Positions 22,605-33,831 of a stretch of DNA of 64,000 bases are shown piece after piece. The translations under genes and the position numbers were made by a program. The DNA comes from Mycocentrospora acerina. Its lineage: Eukaryota > Ascomycota > Dothideomycetes > Pleosporales. The stretch lies in the NCBI GenBank assembly GCA_022701365.1, contig JAKUHH010000025.1, positions 868,001 to 932,000 of the forward strand. The letters run 5' to 3'. The notes beneath the pieces were generated by a model that was not told where the DNA came from, searched no databases, and was given only the letters and a program-made list of their open reading frames with translations. Position 1 is the first letter of the stretch; each line of letters opens with the position of its first letter.

Positions 22605-23896
22605 TTTTTAATTAGATGCATCGGGAAGAAAGGTCATATTCAACTCTAGGAGTGAGATTGAGAAGCGGACGCTACGTATAAATCTTTGAGCAACAAATGA
22701 ACAGATATTGTTTAAAAAGATCTAGGGTCATCCAGGTGAGAATGTCTGACTTCAAATTATGAATATAGTCCCATTGATTGTGGGAAGGAGAATTCAGCTT
22801 CTGTTTGGTGATTGTGTGCTTTCGAGTTGGGGCCGTTGATCGGGCTGTTGAATGACATGCCTCCAGAACCCTTCGAGTGGTTGTTACATGGCCGTGCACA
22901 TTCCAACTCTCCGTAATCAGAAAAAGGGCAAAAGCTTGCTGAATTTAGTTCTACAGGTGGAATAATGGAATGCTCAACTTTGTTCAATCAGCTGATGTGG
23001 CACGATGCAACCATCAATTAAAGTTACACCAAAAGTCTTGCCTTCGTAACATGCCTGTTGGAGGTTCGACACTTCGCTTCTGCAGGTATCTTGAATGCAT
23101 GTGTTTCTTCGGAAAGGTAGAGAGATCATGGGGCCGAGAAACAGTATCCGATATCCGAAAGCCCCATATGTCATAGTATCGAGTTGAGGGGTTGACGCTC
23201 GGTATCGCTTGCCGGAGAATGGGAACGAAAATAGAATTCAATGAGCCCTAAGTTGAGTCAGCATTGTATACGGAGGTACCCGAACCTTGCTTCAGGCAAC
23301 CCTGCCGTTGATCAGGGACTTAAATGTACTATGAAGCGAATTTTGGCAAGCTTAGTTGGCAAGCTTAGCCCAAAGCTTGTGTAGCGTCATGAGAAAATCT
23401 TTCTCCTTCTTGAAAGTAATCTTCTCAAGCAACTTGGCATAATCTGCGTTGATCTGCTGGTAACTACATGGTTTTGGTAAGGCGTTGTTCGATATGCACT
23501 GCTCATGCAACATCGGTCGTACCACTGCTTCCTGTTCCTTGTGGCTTGAAGAATGTTGAGAAGTGACAAGGTGGATTAGAACCGGAAGTCTACGAATACG
23601 TACATGAAACCCGGAGTCATGATAGGGAAGCAGCAGTTACGCAACATCCTGGTGTATGGGCGATTGACCTACTAGACTGTGCAGGATATTTTTAATCGTT
23701 TGCAGACCGGATGCAACCAGTTGAGAAAACATGAACTCACGTTCAGCCTTACCTCAGGCTTACTACATAAGTGTTGTAGATACACAGATGCAACAGAAAA
23801 AATCATCCTTCAATTTGACGTGCTTCCTGTGAGCGAATTCTTTGGACAGGTCAAATTTTTTACCAATTTAACAACGCTAAACTATTTTTTGGCATC
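22605..23896. other. Intergenic, 1.3 kb
   Basis: No coding frame above about 85 codons and none with a recognised motif. A run of duplicated GGCAAGCTTAG near 23345-23370 is the only visible repetition. The right end would hold the promoter of the glycosyltransferase. Confidence 0.4.
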
Positions 23897-25219
23897 ATGG
23901 CAATCAATGCCGTCCATATCGTTCTCAGTGTAGCATGGCAAGATGCTGGCGACACTACGCGGGCAATTGCCATGGCCATTGCGTTGCGAGATATGTGCCC
24001 CCCGGACATTGACCTCAAGCTAGATTTCTTGTCATGTGGATCACGCTTCGAATATCAAATTACGGATGCTGGCTTCAATATTGTCCCAGCGCAGCCTCGT
24101 GTGGGGGGCGTCTCAGTTGCGCATGATCTCGGATGGGACTGGCCTGAATTTTTCGGCTCAACGGAAATCGCAAAATCCTTCATTGAAGGGCAGCTGGAAG
24201 CCTTCAGAGAACTGAAGCCAGATATTGTGTTTCATGGAATGTGGGCGCCTGCATCCATCGCTGCTCGCCTTTTGAAAATTCGAACCATCAACTTCTTGCC
24301 TGTTCCGCTTCACCCTGAAGCCTTCGCACATGGCCTCGTCCGCGATCTTCCAGACATGATGCCTCTCTTCACACGTTTTCCTCGACCAATTCGGCAGAAA
24401 CTGGCATGGTGGGCAAGCGGGTTGATGATCAAGGCTCCCATTTTCCGTCAAGCGCGATTAGGGGCAGCGGCGGCAGCTTGTGGGTGGCCGATCACTGGAC
24501 CAATATCTCTCTTTGATATGAACATGGCAGATCTTAACCTTGTCAATGATCATCCAATCTTTCACCAGGAATACTTACACCGCATTCCCAAGAACATCGT
24601 TCTAACAGGCCCACTGTATGCTGGCAACGACTCTAAGCTGGACGAGGACATTGCAAACCATCTGACTCGCGGAGCTGGACCTTCTATTCTACTGACAATG
24701 GGATCATCTGGTACAGAGGACTTCTTATTTGAGGCCATGAAAGCATTGATAATGAATAAGGATGACAACTGGAACGCTGTCGTCTTGGCCTCAAAATCGA
24801 TATGCTCCATTGAAAAAGCCAACGAAATTGCTAATGGAGATCCTCGACTACTTGTAACAGATCGATTCATTCCTGCACCTGCTGCCAATTCTCTTGCGGA
24901 TCTCATCATCACTCATGGCGGCCAGGGAACTGTGCAGTGTGCTCTAGCTGCAGGAAAGCCTATCGTTGGGGTGGCACTGCAAGTCGAACAGCAGACTAAC
25001 TTGGATAATGCGATGAATGCAGGGGCAGGTGTTCGTATACAAAAGCAGCTCTGGAAAGCCAAAAATATCCGCTCGACTGTGCATGCTGTGTTGAAAGATC
25101 CAACCTATGCGACAAAGGCTCAAGCGCTATCCGAGATACTGAACTCGATGAACGGGGCAGAGAAGGCTGCAGAGGTGATGTGGGAGTTTATCTTGGAGAA
25201 ACAGGTCGAAAAAGTGTAG
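23897..25219 (+). CDS. GT-B fold glycosyltransferase (UGT/GT1-like)
   Basis: A single exon of 440 residues from ATG 23897. The N-terminal acceptor half begins VHIVLSVAWQDAGDTTRAIA. The C-terminal donor half has LLTMGSSGTEDF and ITHGGQGTVQCALAAGKPIV followed by EQQTNLDNAMNAGAG, which corresponds to the sugar-nucleotide binding region of GT1/GT28 enzymes. No signal peptide or membrane anchor, unlike animal UGTs, so it is probably cytosolic. It likely transfers a sugar from a UDP-sugar to a small molecule. Its placement between an exporter and a Zn2Cys6 regulator suggests conjugation of a metabolite or xenobiotic, which is inference. Confidence 0.88.
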   Translation: MAINAVHIVLSVAWQDAGDTTRAIAMAIALRDMCPPDIDLKLDFLSCGSRFEYQITDAGFNIVPAQPRVGGVSVAHDLGWDWPEFFGSTEIAKSFIEGQLEAFRELKPDIVFHGMWAPASIAARLLKIRTINFLPVPLHPEAFAHGLVRDLPDMMPLFTRFPRPIRQKLAWWASGLMIKAPIFRQARLGAAAAACGWPITGPISLFDMNMADLNLVNDHPIFHQEYLHRIPKNIVLTGPLYAGNDSKLDEDIANHLTRGAGPSILLTMGSSGTEDFLFEAMKALIMNKDDNWNAVVLASKSICSIEKANEIANGDPRLLVTDRFIPAPAANSLADLIITHGGQGTVQCALAAGKPIVGVALQVEQQTNLDNAMNAGAGVRIQKQLWKAKNIRSTVHAVLKDPTYATKAQALSEILNSMNGAEKAAEVMWEFILEKQVEKV

Positions 25220-25860
25220 AGCTGGTCTCTTACAATCTTTTGGGTGACAAGCTGCGATGTGTGTAGATTTTCTAAGTTGTGCCGGTTAGGCTTATGTCTC
25301 GTTTCAATTAATACATTTGAGCTAGAACAAAGGTATCTTGAATGTGATGACAGCAAGTCTTGATGAACATACATGAACATGATCATGTATGGCAAAATGT
25401 CAAATGTACTACCAGACAGTAACATACTAAAGCTACACAGAGAACAGCAATAATGTGATAAACTCACATATGCCTTTTCTGCCATCTGATTGTTGCAAAA
25501 ATTATAGATACATCTCAAGTACAAATATAAGACCGCGTGCTCCTCAACGATTCCTGTGTAGTCCTAGACAATTATTGTTAGTTGGAATTCACTCTCTTCT
25601 CCGCAACTCTATCAAGCGAAGTCTTTCGAGAGTATAATCCATCTGCTATTTAGTTTCGTTGTTAATGACGAACATGTTGATCATATATTCAAAATTACGA
25701 CGACAAAGTAGTTGATTAAGTCTTGAAAACAGTCAAAACAATTGTTAGCCTGCGATGCCGCATTGAAATAACAAATGGGAGCAAGAATAACACATTAATA
25801 CAACAGGATATACGCAAGAGGCATGACCCACACCGCGATGAGAAGATAGCGAGTCCCATA
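25220..25860. other. Convergent intergenic spacer
   Basis: 641 bases between the glycosyltransferase and regulator 3' ends. AT-rich, no coding sequence supported. Confidence 0.5.
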
Positions 25861-27507
25861 CTATCCAAGTACGAAGAAAGCCGTTTTTTCCATCTCATCT
25901 CTCACATCAATCCGACTGCCAAGTCTTTCTTGCATTGGAATCGCTCTGAGCAGAAACTGGTGTGCGCGTTGAAAATTCTTCCCAAACTGGCTCATGGTTT
26001 CGAAGCGATCCAGAATCCACTCTCGATTGCGAGCATTGTCCACTTTCATTTCCATTGCGGCTATGAATAGTGGCCACGCAATTCTAATCATAGCCTTGTC
26101 GCCGTCATGTGTATAGCCTTGATGGGCGAGGTTAACGAGCTGCTCTAGTGCATGTCGTTGTCGCTCCCCCTGCAATTGCTCAAGACTTGTGAGGCGCATA
26201 AAATCAAGGAACACAGCGTAATATACAGGGACGATGGCACGAATATTAGCTACAAGACGATGACTGTGATCTGTCTCTTGAGATAACTCGCCAGCAACTT
26301 CGATGAGCTCTGTGAATTGATCACCCACTTCATCAATGAGGCCTCCGATACTCTTCGCTTTAAGATTTGCTACAGCAGGATCTGTACGATAAAGAGTGGC
26401 AAGTTGTGCGGTTAAGAACCGTAATTGTGCGCATGCACAGAGGAGTGCGTAAATGTTGCGGTTTTCGAGGTCGTCCATCAGCTCAGTCTGGGGGTACGAG
26501 CAGCCCCAGGCTCTACGATATAGGGAATTAGAATGCCTGTAGAGATGTGTAAACGCATTCACTGATTCTAAAACCTGTAACTCAGGCGTCGAATTTTCTC
26601 CAAGCAACATGGTCAGGATAGTAGCATTAACTTGACCACCTACGCCGGAGAACGCAGCTGCCGCATCAAGCAAAGCAATCCAGAGAAGAACACGCGCAGA
26701 ATAAACTGAAATCTCGGAAGACACGTTCCTGATTGATGATCCGAGAACAATCGGATCTGAGTTTGGCACACTCAATCTGGGAAGTGCAAGATTTGAATGA
26801 CGCTCTCTCTGGAATTGCAATAGTGCCGACATGCCTTCAAGATGTGAGGTGTAGTGCATACACTCTGCATCACCAAACTGCTGTTCATAAAGAAGTACAA
26901 GCCACAGGGTGGTATATATGGAGTCTAGATCCTGAGCAATGTCGATTGATTGTGTGGCCTCACGCATCAATGAGATAGCAGCTCCGTGATGTTTTAAAGA
27001 ACCAAGTCTTCTTATTGACATTGGATGACGGAAATCCATCTCTTGCAGACCTATAGCAATGACCATATGCATCACCATTGGCTCTTTCAGCGCAATCTTA
27101 AACATAAGAGAGATAAGTCCATAGTCAGGGTTTTTAGTGTGATGAAATTGAGCGAACCCGGTGCGAAAGTAGTGGATAGCCTCTTGGTCTTCGTATGACA
27201 GGGCGAGGGAATAGTGTTCAGTCACGGGTGTTGGTAATTTCGTCGGAGGCGTTTGCATTGAACCGATAGCAACAGCGAGTGCTCTCCGCCGCTCGGCGAG
27301 TCGAGGTCTAGGCGCATAATCACACAATAGGCCTTTCTTGACGCATAATGTACAGGCTGGTTGCTGCATGTCACATTTTTTTCTCACGTTCCTATCCCGA
27401 CAACCCCAACATCCGCGACGCGATCTTGAGTCTTTGCAGCCTTGAGTGGGTGAAGTATGAGATGAAGGTCGAAGCTGGTCCTTCTCCGCTAATTCTATAG
27501 ATGTCAT
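25861..27507 (-). CDS. Zn2Cys6 fungal transcription factor with atypical finger spacing
   Basis: A single exon of 548 residues from ATG 27507. The binuclear cluster is at residues 33-62: Cys33-x2-Cys36-x8-Cys45-x6-Cys52-x2-Cys55-x6-Cys62. The usual second spacing is x6, so two residues are extra in the first loop (CRDRNVRKKC), next to a seven-A run in the DNA. Residues about 100-530 are helical and fit the fungal-specific domain DUF3468 (Fungal_trans_2), with HYFRTGFAQF near the start. It is expected in the nucleus, binding CGG-type sites. It is divergent from the M20 gene and convergent with the glycosyltransferase, so both are candidate targets. Confidence 0.86.
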   Translation of the reverse strand: MTSIELAEKDQLRPSSHTSPTQGCKDSRSRRGCWGCRDRNVRKKCDMQQPACTLCVKKGLLCDYAPRPRLAERRRALAVAIGSMQTPPTKLPTPVTEHYSLALSYEDQEAIHYFRTGFAQFHHTKNPDYGLISLMFKIALKEPMVMHMVIAIGLQEMDFRHPMSIRRLGSLKHHGAAISLMREATQSIDIAQDLDSIYTTLWLVLLYEQQFGDAECMHYTSHLEGMSALLQFQRERHSNLALPRLSVPNSDPIVLGSSIRNVSSEISVYSARVLLWIALLDAAAAFSGVGGQVNATILTMLLGENSTPELQVLESVNAFTHLYRHSNSLYRRAWGCSYPQTELMDDLENRNIYALLCACAQLRFLTAQLATLYRTDPAVANLKAKSIGGLIDEVGDQFTELIEVAGELSQETDHSHRLVANIRAIVPVYYAVFLDFMRLTSLEQLQGERQRHALEQLVNLAHQGYTHDGDKAMIRIAWPLFIAAMEMKVDNARNREWILDRFETMSQFGKNFQRAHQFLLRAIPMQERLGSRIDVRDEMEKTAFFVLG

Positions 27508-27927
27508 GATCTTTTTAGCGAGAAGCGAAGGCTATGTGTGAGGTATTCGGAAAAAAGGCGAAACTCTGAGATAATTGTGCGTAGTACACCACTTGTCGTA
27601 GTCAGAGTAGAGTGAAGCTAGCAAAGACCCTAGCCGGCAAGCGCTGGATGACGAAGGAGCGCTTATTTGACTCAAAATAAGCGATCTTTCAGCCTCTCCG
27701 CCTATCTGGCTGGTGCTTAAACCACAAGACAGAACATGCATTCAGTGATGCAATCAGAACGGCCGCATCATCTGTAGTTAACAGCAGGCCAGAGTGATCA
27801 ATCGAACCTTGATGGGTATTCATAGCTTGCAGTGGATGCATGTATATAAGAATGAAAAATTATCCCACCATTAAAGTCAAACTCAGCTTTCAAGTGTGAC
27901 TTCACATTTTTCCGTTCAACGTTTAAG
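27508..27927. promoter_or_regulatory. Bidirectional promoter, Zn2Cys6 regulator / M20 amidohydrolase
   Basis: 420 bases between divergent start codons. TATATAAG at 27843-27850 sits about 80 bases before the M20 start. A palindromic CGGCCG lies at 27760-27765 and could be a Zn2Cys6 site; this is inference. Confidence 0.45.
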
Positions 27928-29294
27928 ATGTCCTCCCACATAGAACGTACGTAACTTGGTGGGGGTGAGCCTTGACTATTTGCTCCTACTAACATCATAC
28001 AATAAGCTTTGAATGGCGATGATTTCGAATCGAGATATGAAGACATTCGCTCCACCGTTGTCTTGACCATAGATGCGTCAGATTCAAAATTGCATGAACT
28101 CAACAAAGCTCTTCATTCGAACCCCGAAACTGCTTACGAAGAGCATTTTGCCCATGAAACCATCACCACATACTTGTCGTCGTTAGGTTTCAATGTTAAG
28201 AAGCACACCTACGGACTCGACACCAGTTTTGAGGCTGAGGTTGGAACTGGAGGTCGCCTTGTCATCATCTGTGCAGAGTATGACGCGCTTCCTCAGATTG
28301 GCCACGCGTGTGGACACAACCTGATAGCTACGTCTTCGATTGCAACATTTATAGCTGCTGCTGAGGGTTTGAAAACATTTGGCATTGAAGGTCGAGTGCG
28401 CATTTTGGGCACCCCAGCTGAAGAGGGTGGAGGTGGTAAGGCGAAACTAATTGATGCGGGTGCTTTTCCAAAGGAGACTGCCGCTGCGATAATGGCACAT
28501 CCAGTGTCAGGGCACCAATTGTTTCACAATCCCGAGCTTTATAAAGGACTTGCTGGATTCAAGTTAATAGCCAGCCATAAGTTCCGAACTGAGTTTAGGG
28601 GAAAGACAGCACATGCAGCCGGTGAGCCCTGGAACGGAGTGAACGCTCTCGATGCAGCTGTTGCTGCCTACAACAATGTTGGACTGTTGAGGCAGCAGAT
28701 GGAGCCCGATGAGCGTGTCCACTGTGTGGTAGAAGTCGGGGGTACTGTTCCCAATGTAATCACAGATTATTCGAGGATGAATTGGAACGTGCGAAGTCCG
28801 ACAATCGAAAGAGCGAACAAATTGCTCGCACGGGTGAAGGATTGCATCGAGGCAGGAGCAAGAGCTACTAGGTGCAAACTGGATTACGTCGTGTGAGTGC
28901 CCTAAACTTGCTTCGAGGCTACAAAATGCTGAGGCTAAACAGATCCCCGACTTATCTTAATCTTCGTGCGAATACGACGCTATGCGAGACATATGCTCAA
29001 GACATGGGTGCTATGGGAACAAAGGTGATGGTCACCCAGGAAAAGTCTATGAATGCTTCAACAGACATGGGCAATGTCTCCCACATTATACCTAGCTTTC
29101 ATGGCGCTTTCGCAATTCCAGCCTCATCCGGTGTAGCGCTACACAATCCGTCGTTTGCAGCTTGTGCTGGTACGGATGAGGGTCACCAGGAAGCTTTGAA
29201 GTGTGCAAAGGGAATGGCAATGCTTGCGCTGCGGGTTTTGATGGACGAGAGAGTTGCGCAGCAAGCAAGGCAAGACTTTGAGCGAGACGATTAG
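27928..29294 (+). CDS. M20-family amidohydrolase/peptidase (PM20D2/AbgB-like)
   Basis: Exons 27928-27946, 28007-28892 and 28943-29294 give 418 residues. Exon 1 is only 19 bases (MSSHIE plus one base). Metal-ligand motifs are in place: AEYDALPQIGHACGHNL, then GTPAEEGGGGK, AHP, the dimerisation stretch GKTAHAAGEPWNGVNAL, and the late His in DEGHQEA. The family hydrolyses N-acyl amino acids or dipeptide-like amides with a di-metal centre. Relatives of this type include beta-alanyl-lysine dipeptidase and p-aminobenzoyl-glutamate hydrolase. Probably cytosolic, since no signal is present. Its divergent partner regulator may control it. Confidence 0.9.
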
Positions 29295-30176
29295 GCTAGC
29301 TATCGTCTGTTTTGAGAGGTATGCTCTACTTCAATTTTGAAGATGCAAGGATTATTCGAACAATGACGTCATAATCTTCCTCCAACCCAACTGTCAAAGT
29401 GATCCGGAATATAATCATTCGAACCTTGATAGATGCATTCCTAGCTCCCCGCTTCAATCTTCCAGTTTATCTGAGGTATTTCCATGTGAAGCCTATGCTC
29501 CAAGCTGGTGCGCTCGGAACTGTATCCAACGTCGAACCCAGCTGCTTCACATCACTGCATGCGAACTAATCACAACGACTTATTACGAAAGTCTGCGGCA
29601 CCAGACAGCTGCCCAGCTTCCTTTGCTGGGCGCGCATGCATTCGGGCGACGTTAGTTCAGGCAACGTGAACAAGTTGACGCCACGGGTCACTCCACAGAG
29701 TCACGATCACAGCTATCAAGATATCTCCAACCCCTCTTTGTGCCAAATTTTGCTGTTGTGTGATCACGCGCGTGATTTACAAGGGTAGAGGTCAGATTTC
29801 TGCAGCATTATACAACTACGACCTGTTGTAAATGTCATCGCATGGGCAGAAAGTGCTTCCAACCTGTGTGCCCCCATCTGTTCGCTGGTACAGTTCTGGC
29901 CTCTCCCAAACCGCCCGCCAGCTCACGTTTTCGTCTCTCGATTCGGCGAACTTTGAGCTCAAAGTACAAGATCAAATGCATAGACTCCACAGTGTCAGCC
30001 AATCAGCGCCCGCTACGTTGAACAGCCTAGTCGTATCCGGGTCACCGCCTTTGGCATGCATGCAAAGCCACCTAGGCTGCGCGGGAGCCCGAAACATTAG
30101 TGTACGCTTCTATAAATGTCGGGTTGCCCCAGATCTTGGGTTTTCGAGGTTCTGTTTTAGTGACTGATTTGTGAAG
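29295..30176. other. Intergenic with TATA-like box
   Basis: 882 bases. A 111-codon frame at 29832-30167 is Ser/Pro-rich without a domain and lies in the presumed promoter, so it is not called. TATAAA at 30111-30116 is 61 bases before the next start codon. Confidence 0.45.
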
Positions 30177-31485
30177 ATGTCTGAGCTTGTTCCTATCGCG
30201 TCTGTTCCTCCGGTCCCGTTGACGTACCGCGAGAGATTGGCGCAGTTTAAGATCCTAGAAGAGAAAAGACTCGAGCTGATCGAGGTGCGTGACCATTGCC
30301 TGGGGCGGGCAGACAGATGTTATGCTGATGCCAGAGTACATAGGAGTTGTTAGAGAGACTCGAAAAGACCGAGGCCAAGCTAACTCAAACGGAACTCGAC
30401 CTTAACTCGGAACAAAGTGTTCGTCGGACATTGCAGGCTGAGGTTGCGGAGGCGCGGACATCTTTTCAGTCGGAAGTCGCTGGAGCCAAAGCAAGGGAAG
30501 AAGCTCTGGTCCAAAAACAGGTCAAATCCCAACGTGTCAATCACAGCATGCCTCGAACTGATCAAATGATAGTCGCGGCGGCCGTTTGTCCTAGCACTCA
30601 TAGATGCAGATGCCGATGGCTTCCTTGTAGGCGACCCCATTGTTCTGGTGCATGTTCCGGCTTCATCCTGACCTTGCGTAGTTCCAAGACAAGTACATTA
30701 CAAAAAAAGCGCAGGGAGGCGAGGCTTTGGCAGATGAAGTACTCACAAGAATACGAGAATACATTCGCCCATTGTACGAGGACGCCGACACGTTGGACAT
30801 AATTGTGCGAGTATACGCCAATCTCGAAGGCCTGGCGAACTTCCTCGTGCGGCAAGATAAAGTCCGGAATCTAGGACAGCTCCGCGCCTTCTCAACAGGA
30901 TTCTGTGGTAGGATATCCAGCTTCGACTGGATCGACGTGGGCGTCGGGAAAGAAGGCAACTCGGGAAGGAAAGTGCGAGGTCAGCAACAATGTTCATATA
31001 GTATTTCCACTCCAAACACTCATTCGTTCGCAGAAAACCTCTCCTTTTACACATCAAACTCGCACCTCCGCCACGTAATTCTCGGTTGCGCTCCAATCGA
31101 CCTCCCACCATCACTCCTCTCAGCCCTACCCTTGGAGAAAATTACACTCATCGAAACATTGCCGCTTCCAACGGCCATCACAACCCTCCCCCTCAAAGTC
31201 ACCAAATTCTCCACTCTATTTACTCCTCCACCTGCTCCCAAACCAACACGAGCACATACACAGGGGCGTAGTGGCACACAACTTCAGCTTATGCAGCAAG
31301 ACGACGATGCTGGTGGATCAACATGGCTGGTGATTCAACCCGAGAGGAGTAGAAGCCAGGGCCGTGACCGCGACAGGAGAAGAAGACAAGCGAGCGAAGA
31401 CAGAGACTCGAGTCTGAGTATCTCGATCGGGCCGGACAACACTGTTAATGTTGATAGTGGGCGGCGACGGCGGCTCATGAGCTAG
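30177..31485 (+). CDS. DUF7923-like protein with N-terminal coiled coil
   Basis: Five exons: 30177-30284, 30344-30520, 30573-30626, 30682-30979 and 31034-31485 (introns 52-59 nt) give 362 residues. Residues 15-95 are a Glu/Lys/Leu-rich coiled coil. RRPFVLALIDADADGFLF starts a globular domain with IIVRVYANLEGLANFL, FDWIDVGVGKE and HLRHVILGC, the pattern I know from the globular domain (DUF7923) of fungal CCCH zinc-finger proteins. The C-terminus is Arg/Ser-rich with no CCCH finger in the window, so this may be a truncated or finger-free paralogue. The donor GTCAAA of intron 2 is weak, but the junction keeps frame and joins conserved blocks. Confidence 0.75.
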
Positions 31486-32087
31486 TCAGTCAGTCGTACA
31501 CTGTGTGGGACAGACTTGAAGAATGTTGCCAGTAGTTGGTACTTGGTTACGCAATTAACGATGAGTGGGATTGTATTCCCGGGGCTGAGCATGATAGGTT
31601 GGCGTGCGTATGGCAAATAAGTAGCAAAATGACGACACGGCATGGCATAGCATAGCATGGCACTGGCGTCAATTGGCGAAATCTTGAGAATAAAGCCGTG
31701 TTATGTGCCATGTTTTTTCTTTTCGTACGAGCAACTCGGTTTGAGAAAGTTGATACCACAGACAATGACATCACCAAGTACTGTTCGAAATCTGCTGCAC
31801 AGTTTGTGTGTGTGTATGCATTTGCAGGACCAAATTACCTTTCAATGTCGAGCTAGCAAAAAAAGACTTGTTGGCAACCAATCAAAGATGTTGACTTTAG
31901 AAAATTCATCTAATCCTAATATACATTTCCCCCAGCTGTCGCAGCTGCAAAGCCAGTGCCACGTCTTGGACATGCTAAAACAGCCATAACTACAAGTACA
32001 CACAGCTATTTGCGAGATTGAAATCAATGTATTTTCATCGTTGAATCCATGCTTGCTTGCTTTCTTTCTTTTCTTTCTTTCAAATGA
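31486..32087. other. Convergent intergenic spacer
   Basis: 602 bases between opposing genes. It holds a GCATGGCATAGCATAGCATGG short repeat near 31640-31660 and CTTT repeats near 32055-32080. No gene is seen. Confidence 0.45.
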
Positions 32088-33290
32088 CTAGACCTTTTTT
32101 GGTTTTTTGGCAGCCATCTTCTTCTTATGAAACTGATTTTCATAGACCTCTTGGCCTACAACTCCCTTCTCTTGCAGCAGAGCGAGGACCTCTTTGTCCA
32201 CCTTTCCGAACTGATTCGCCCTCCAGGGCGCTGCCTTTGAGATCTGAAGCCAGACTCTGCGACCCTCAATCTCCTTGTCGTGGAGAGCTTCAATAGCAGA
32301 GTCGGCGCCTTCTTTAGTTTCAAAGTCCAAGAGGCATAGCAGGCGGGGGTCGGGTTTCTTGTCGCCGTAAAAGGGAGAAAGACCGCCGATAGCCTCGATC
32401 CCGTATTTGCCCATGTGTTTGTGGATAATCTCCCGTGATAGTTCCGTGCGTGTGCTAACAGCGCCTCCACCCCAGCCTGGCGTTTGTACAGAGAGCATTA
32501 GACGGCGGCCTTCGAGTAGCGGCTTTATGGCTGCTGCTGGAACTCCTTCTTCTTGAAGTAGATAGCGAGATCCAGTAGTTCCCTCGTCGGGTTTCGAGCC
32601 TTGGGCCCAGAAAAATCCCTCCTTGAGAGGCGTTTTGAGGAAGATCTTTTGGTTCAGCAGCTGCTTCTTGCTTGCGAGTTTCTCGGCTTCTCGCGCCTGT
32701 TGCTCATTTCCCAGCTCGACGAAGCAGACAGTGTCGTTGTGGAATGTGAATCGGTCGAGCCTCATCTGGGTCCTCTTGCTGCATGATGGTTAGTGTTTAT
32801 TAATAATACAATCATCCTCTTCATCTCATCCACTTTCTCTCGTCCTCTTCATTTCATCCATTGTGTCTCATCCCCTTCATCTCGCACACTTCCTCTCATC
32901 TTCTTGTTCTCATCCTTTTCATCTCATCAGGTAGAGGAGGTAATGAGCATGATGATTCAGGACTATAATAACGGGATCTTCTCAGAGAGGGGGGTAATTT
33001 GAAATATATACGTACACGTCAACACCCGCAGACTTGAGATATGCTCTAATTTCCGATTTGGTCGCTTCTTTCGGTAGCCTGAGCAGAGCAATTGACCGGG
33101 CTCTTTCTTCATCGGTAGCTTGGTTTCTGCTCGTAGCTTCCATGAGCCGTGTCCCCGATGTAAACTGCCGTTGTGGTACAGCGGCTACTCTGGAAGACAG
33201 CAGTCCATTGTTGTTGATGGCCGCACGTGATGTTCCGAGAGTTCTTGAGAAATACGTGCCACATTGTGGGAGCGCCCTAGAAGCTGCCAT
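32088..33290 (-). CDS. Mitochondrial RRM-type RNA-binding protein
   Basis: Exons 33290-33016 and 32778-32088 give 321 residues. The first 50 residues are Arg/Ser/Ala-rich without acids (SRTLGTSRAA, QRQFTSGTRL), a typical mitochondrial targeting peptide. RRM-like units follow: ALLRLPKEATKSEIRAYLKS with FVELGNEQQAREAEKL, and a second with LCLLDFETKEGADSAIEAL and VWLQIS. The C-terminus is Lys-rich (KKKMAAKKPKKV). It probably binds RNA in the mitochondrial matrix. No specific orthologue is recognised. The junction VDV/KRTQMRLD is inferred from frame; the 237-base intron contains a degenerate CT repeat. Confidence 0.78.
32812..32930 (+). repeat. Degenerate CATCCTCTTCATCTC tandem repeat in intron
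   Basis: Four or more imperfect copies of a 25-30 base pyrimidine-rich unit built on CATC and CTCTTCAT, inside the intron of the RRM gene. Confidence 0.6.
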
Positions 33291-33831
33291 TTTGATTGCT
33301 GACGCACAAATTGTTTTTTTTTAAATGAGGATTGTAGAGTTGGGGGCTACAGTGGTGAGGTTGACACGAACGTGTAGTGGCACGGCAATTGGGTTGTTCC
33401 GAGAGTATCGATGGCGAAGCTCGCAAAGAAAAAGTTGCCCTTGACACCTCGACTGCGTCGCGCGCGCACGGTCCATATACGTCTATCGATAAGCACACGT
33501 TCTTGGTACACGCCTCTCGGTCAATCGAAATAGCGAATACTACGAAAACTATCCTTGAAGATCACGCAAAGGTTTAATTAAAATGGTGCAGAATGAAGCT
33601 AACAACGCATGAAACCAATTTAGCATCTCTAGAATCGCAAATCGAGGTATTTTACTGCCAACTTGGTCAAGTTTTGCACAACATTAAAACGCTAGCGCAC
33701 AGGCATATTTCAGTTGACTGAGACACACGACTGCTTCTTAGACAGTCTACTGTTCGCTGTTCATAAGACCACAAAGTTATTCTTTATGGCTAGATTGTAC
33801 TGGCTGATCACTAGTTAAACTAAAGTCTGTT
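33291..33831. other. Intergenic spacer
   Basis: 541 bases between the start of the RRM gene and the end of the P450 gene. No coding sequence is supported. Confidence 0.45.

Noticed and set aside
29832..30167. 111-codon plus-strand frame with ATG
   Set aside because: Lies in the promoter of the DUF7923-like gene and overlaps its TATA-like box; no motif.
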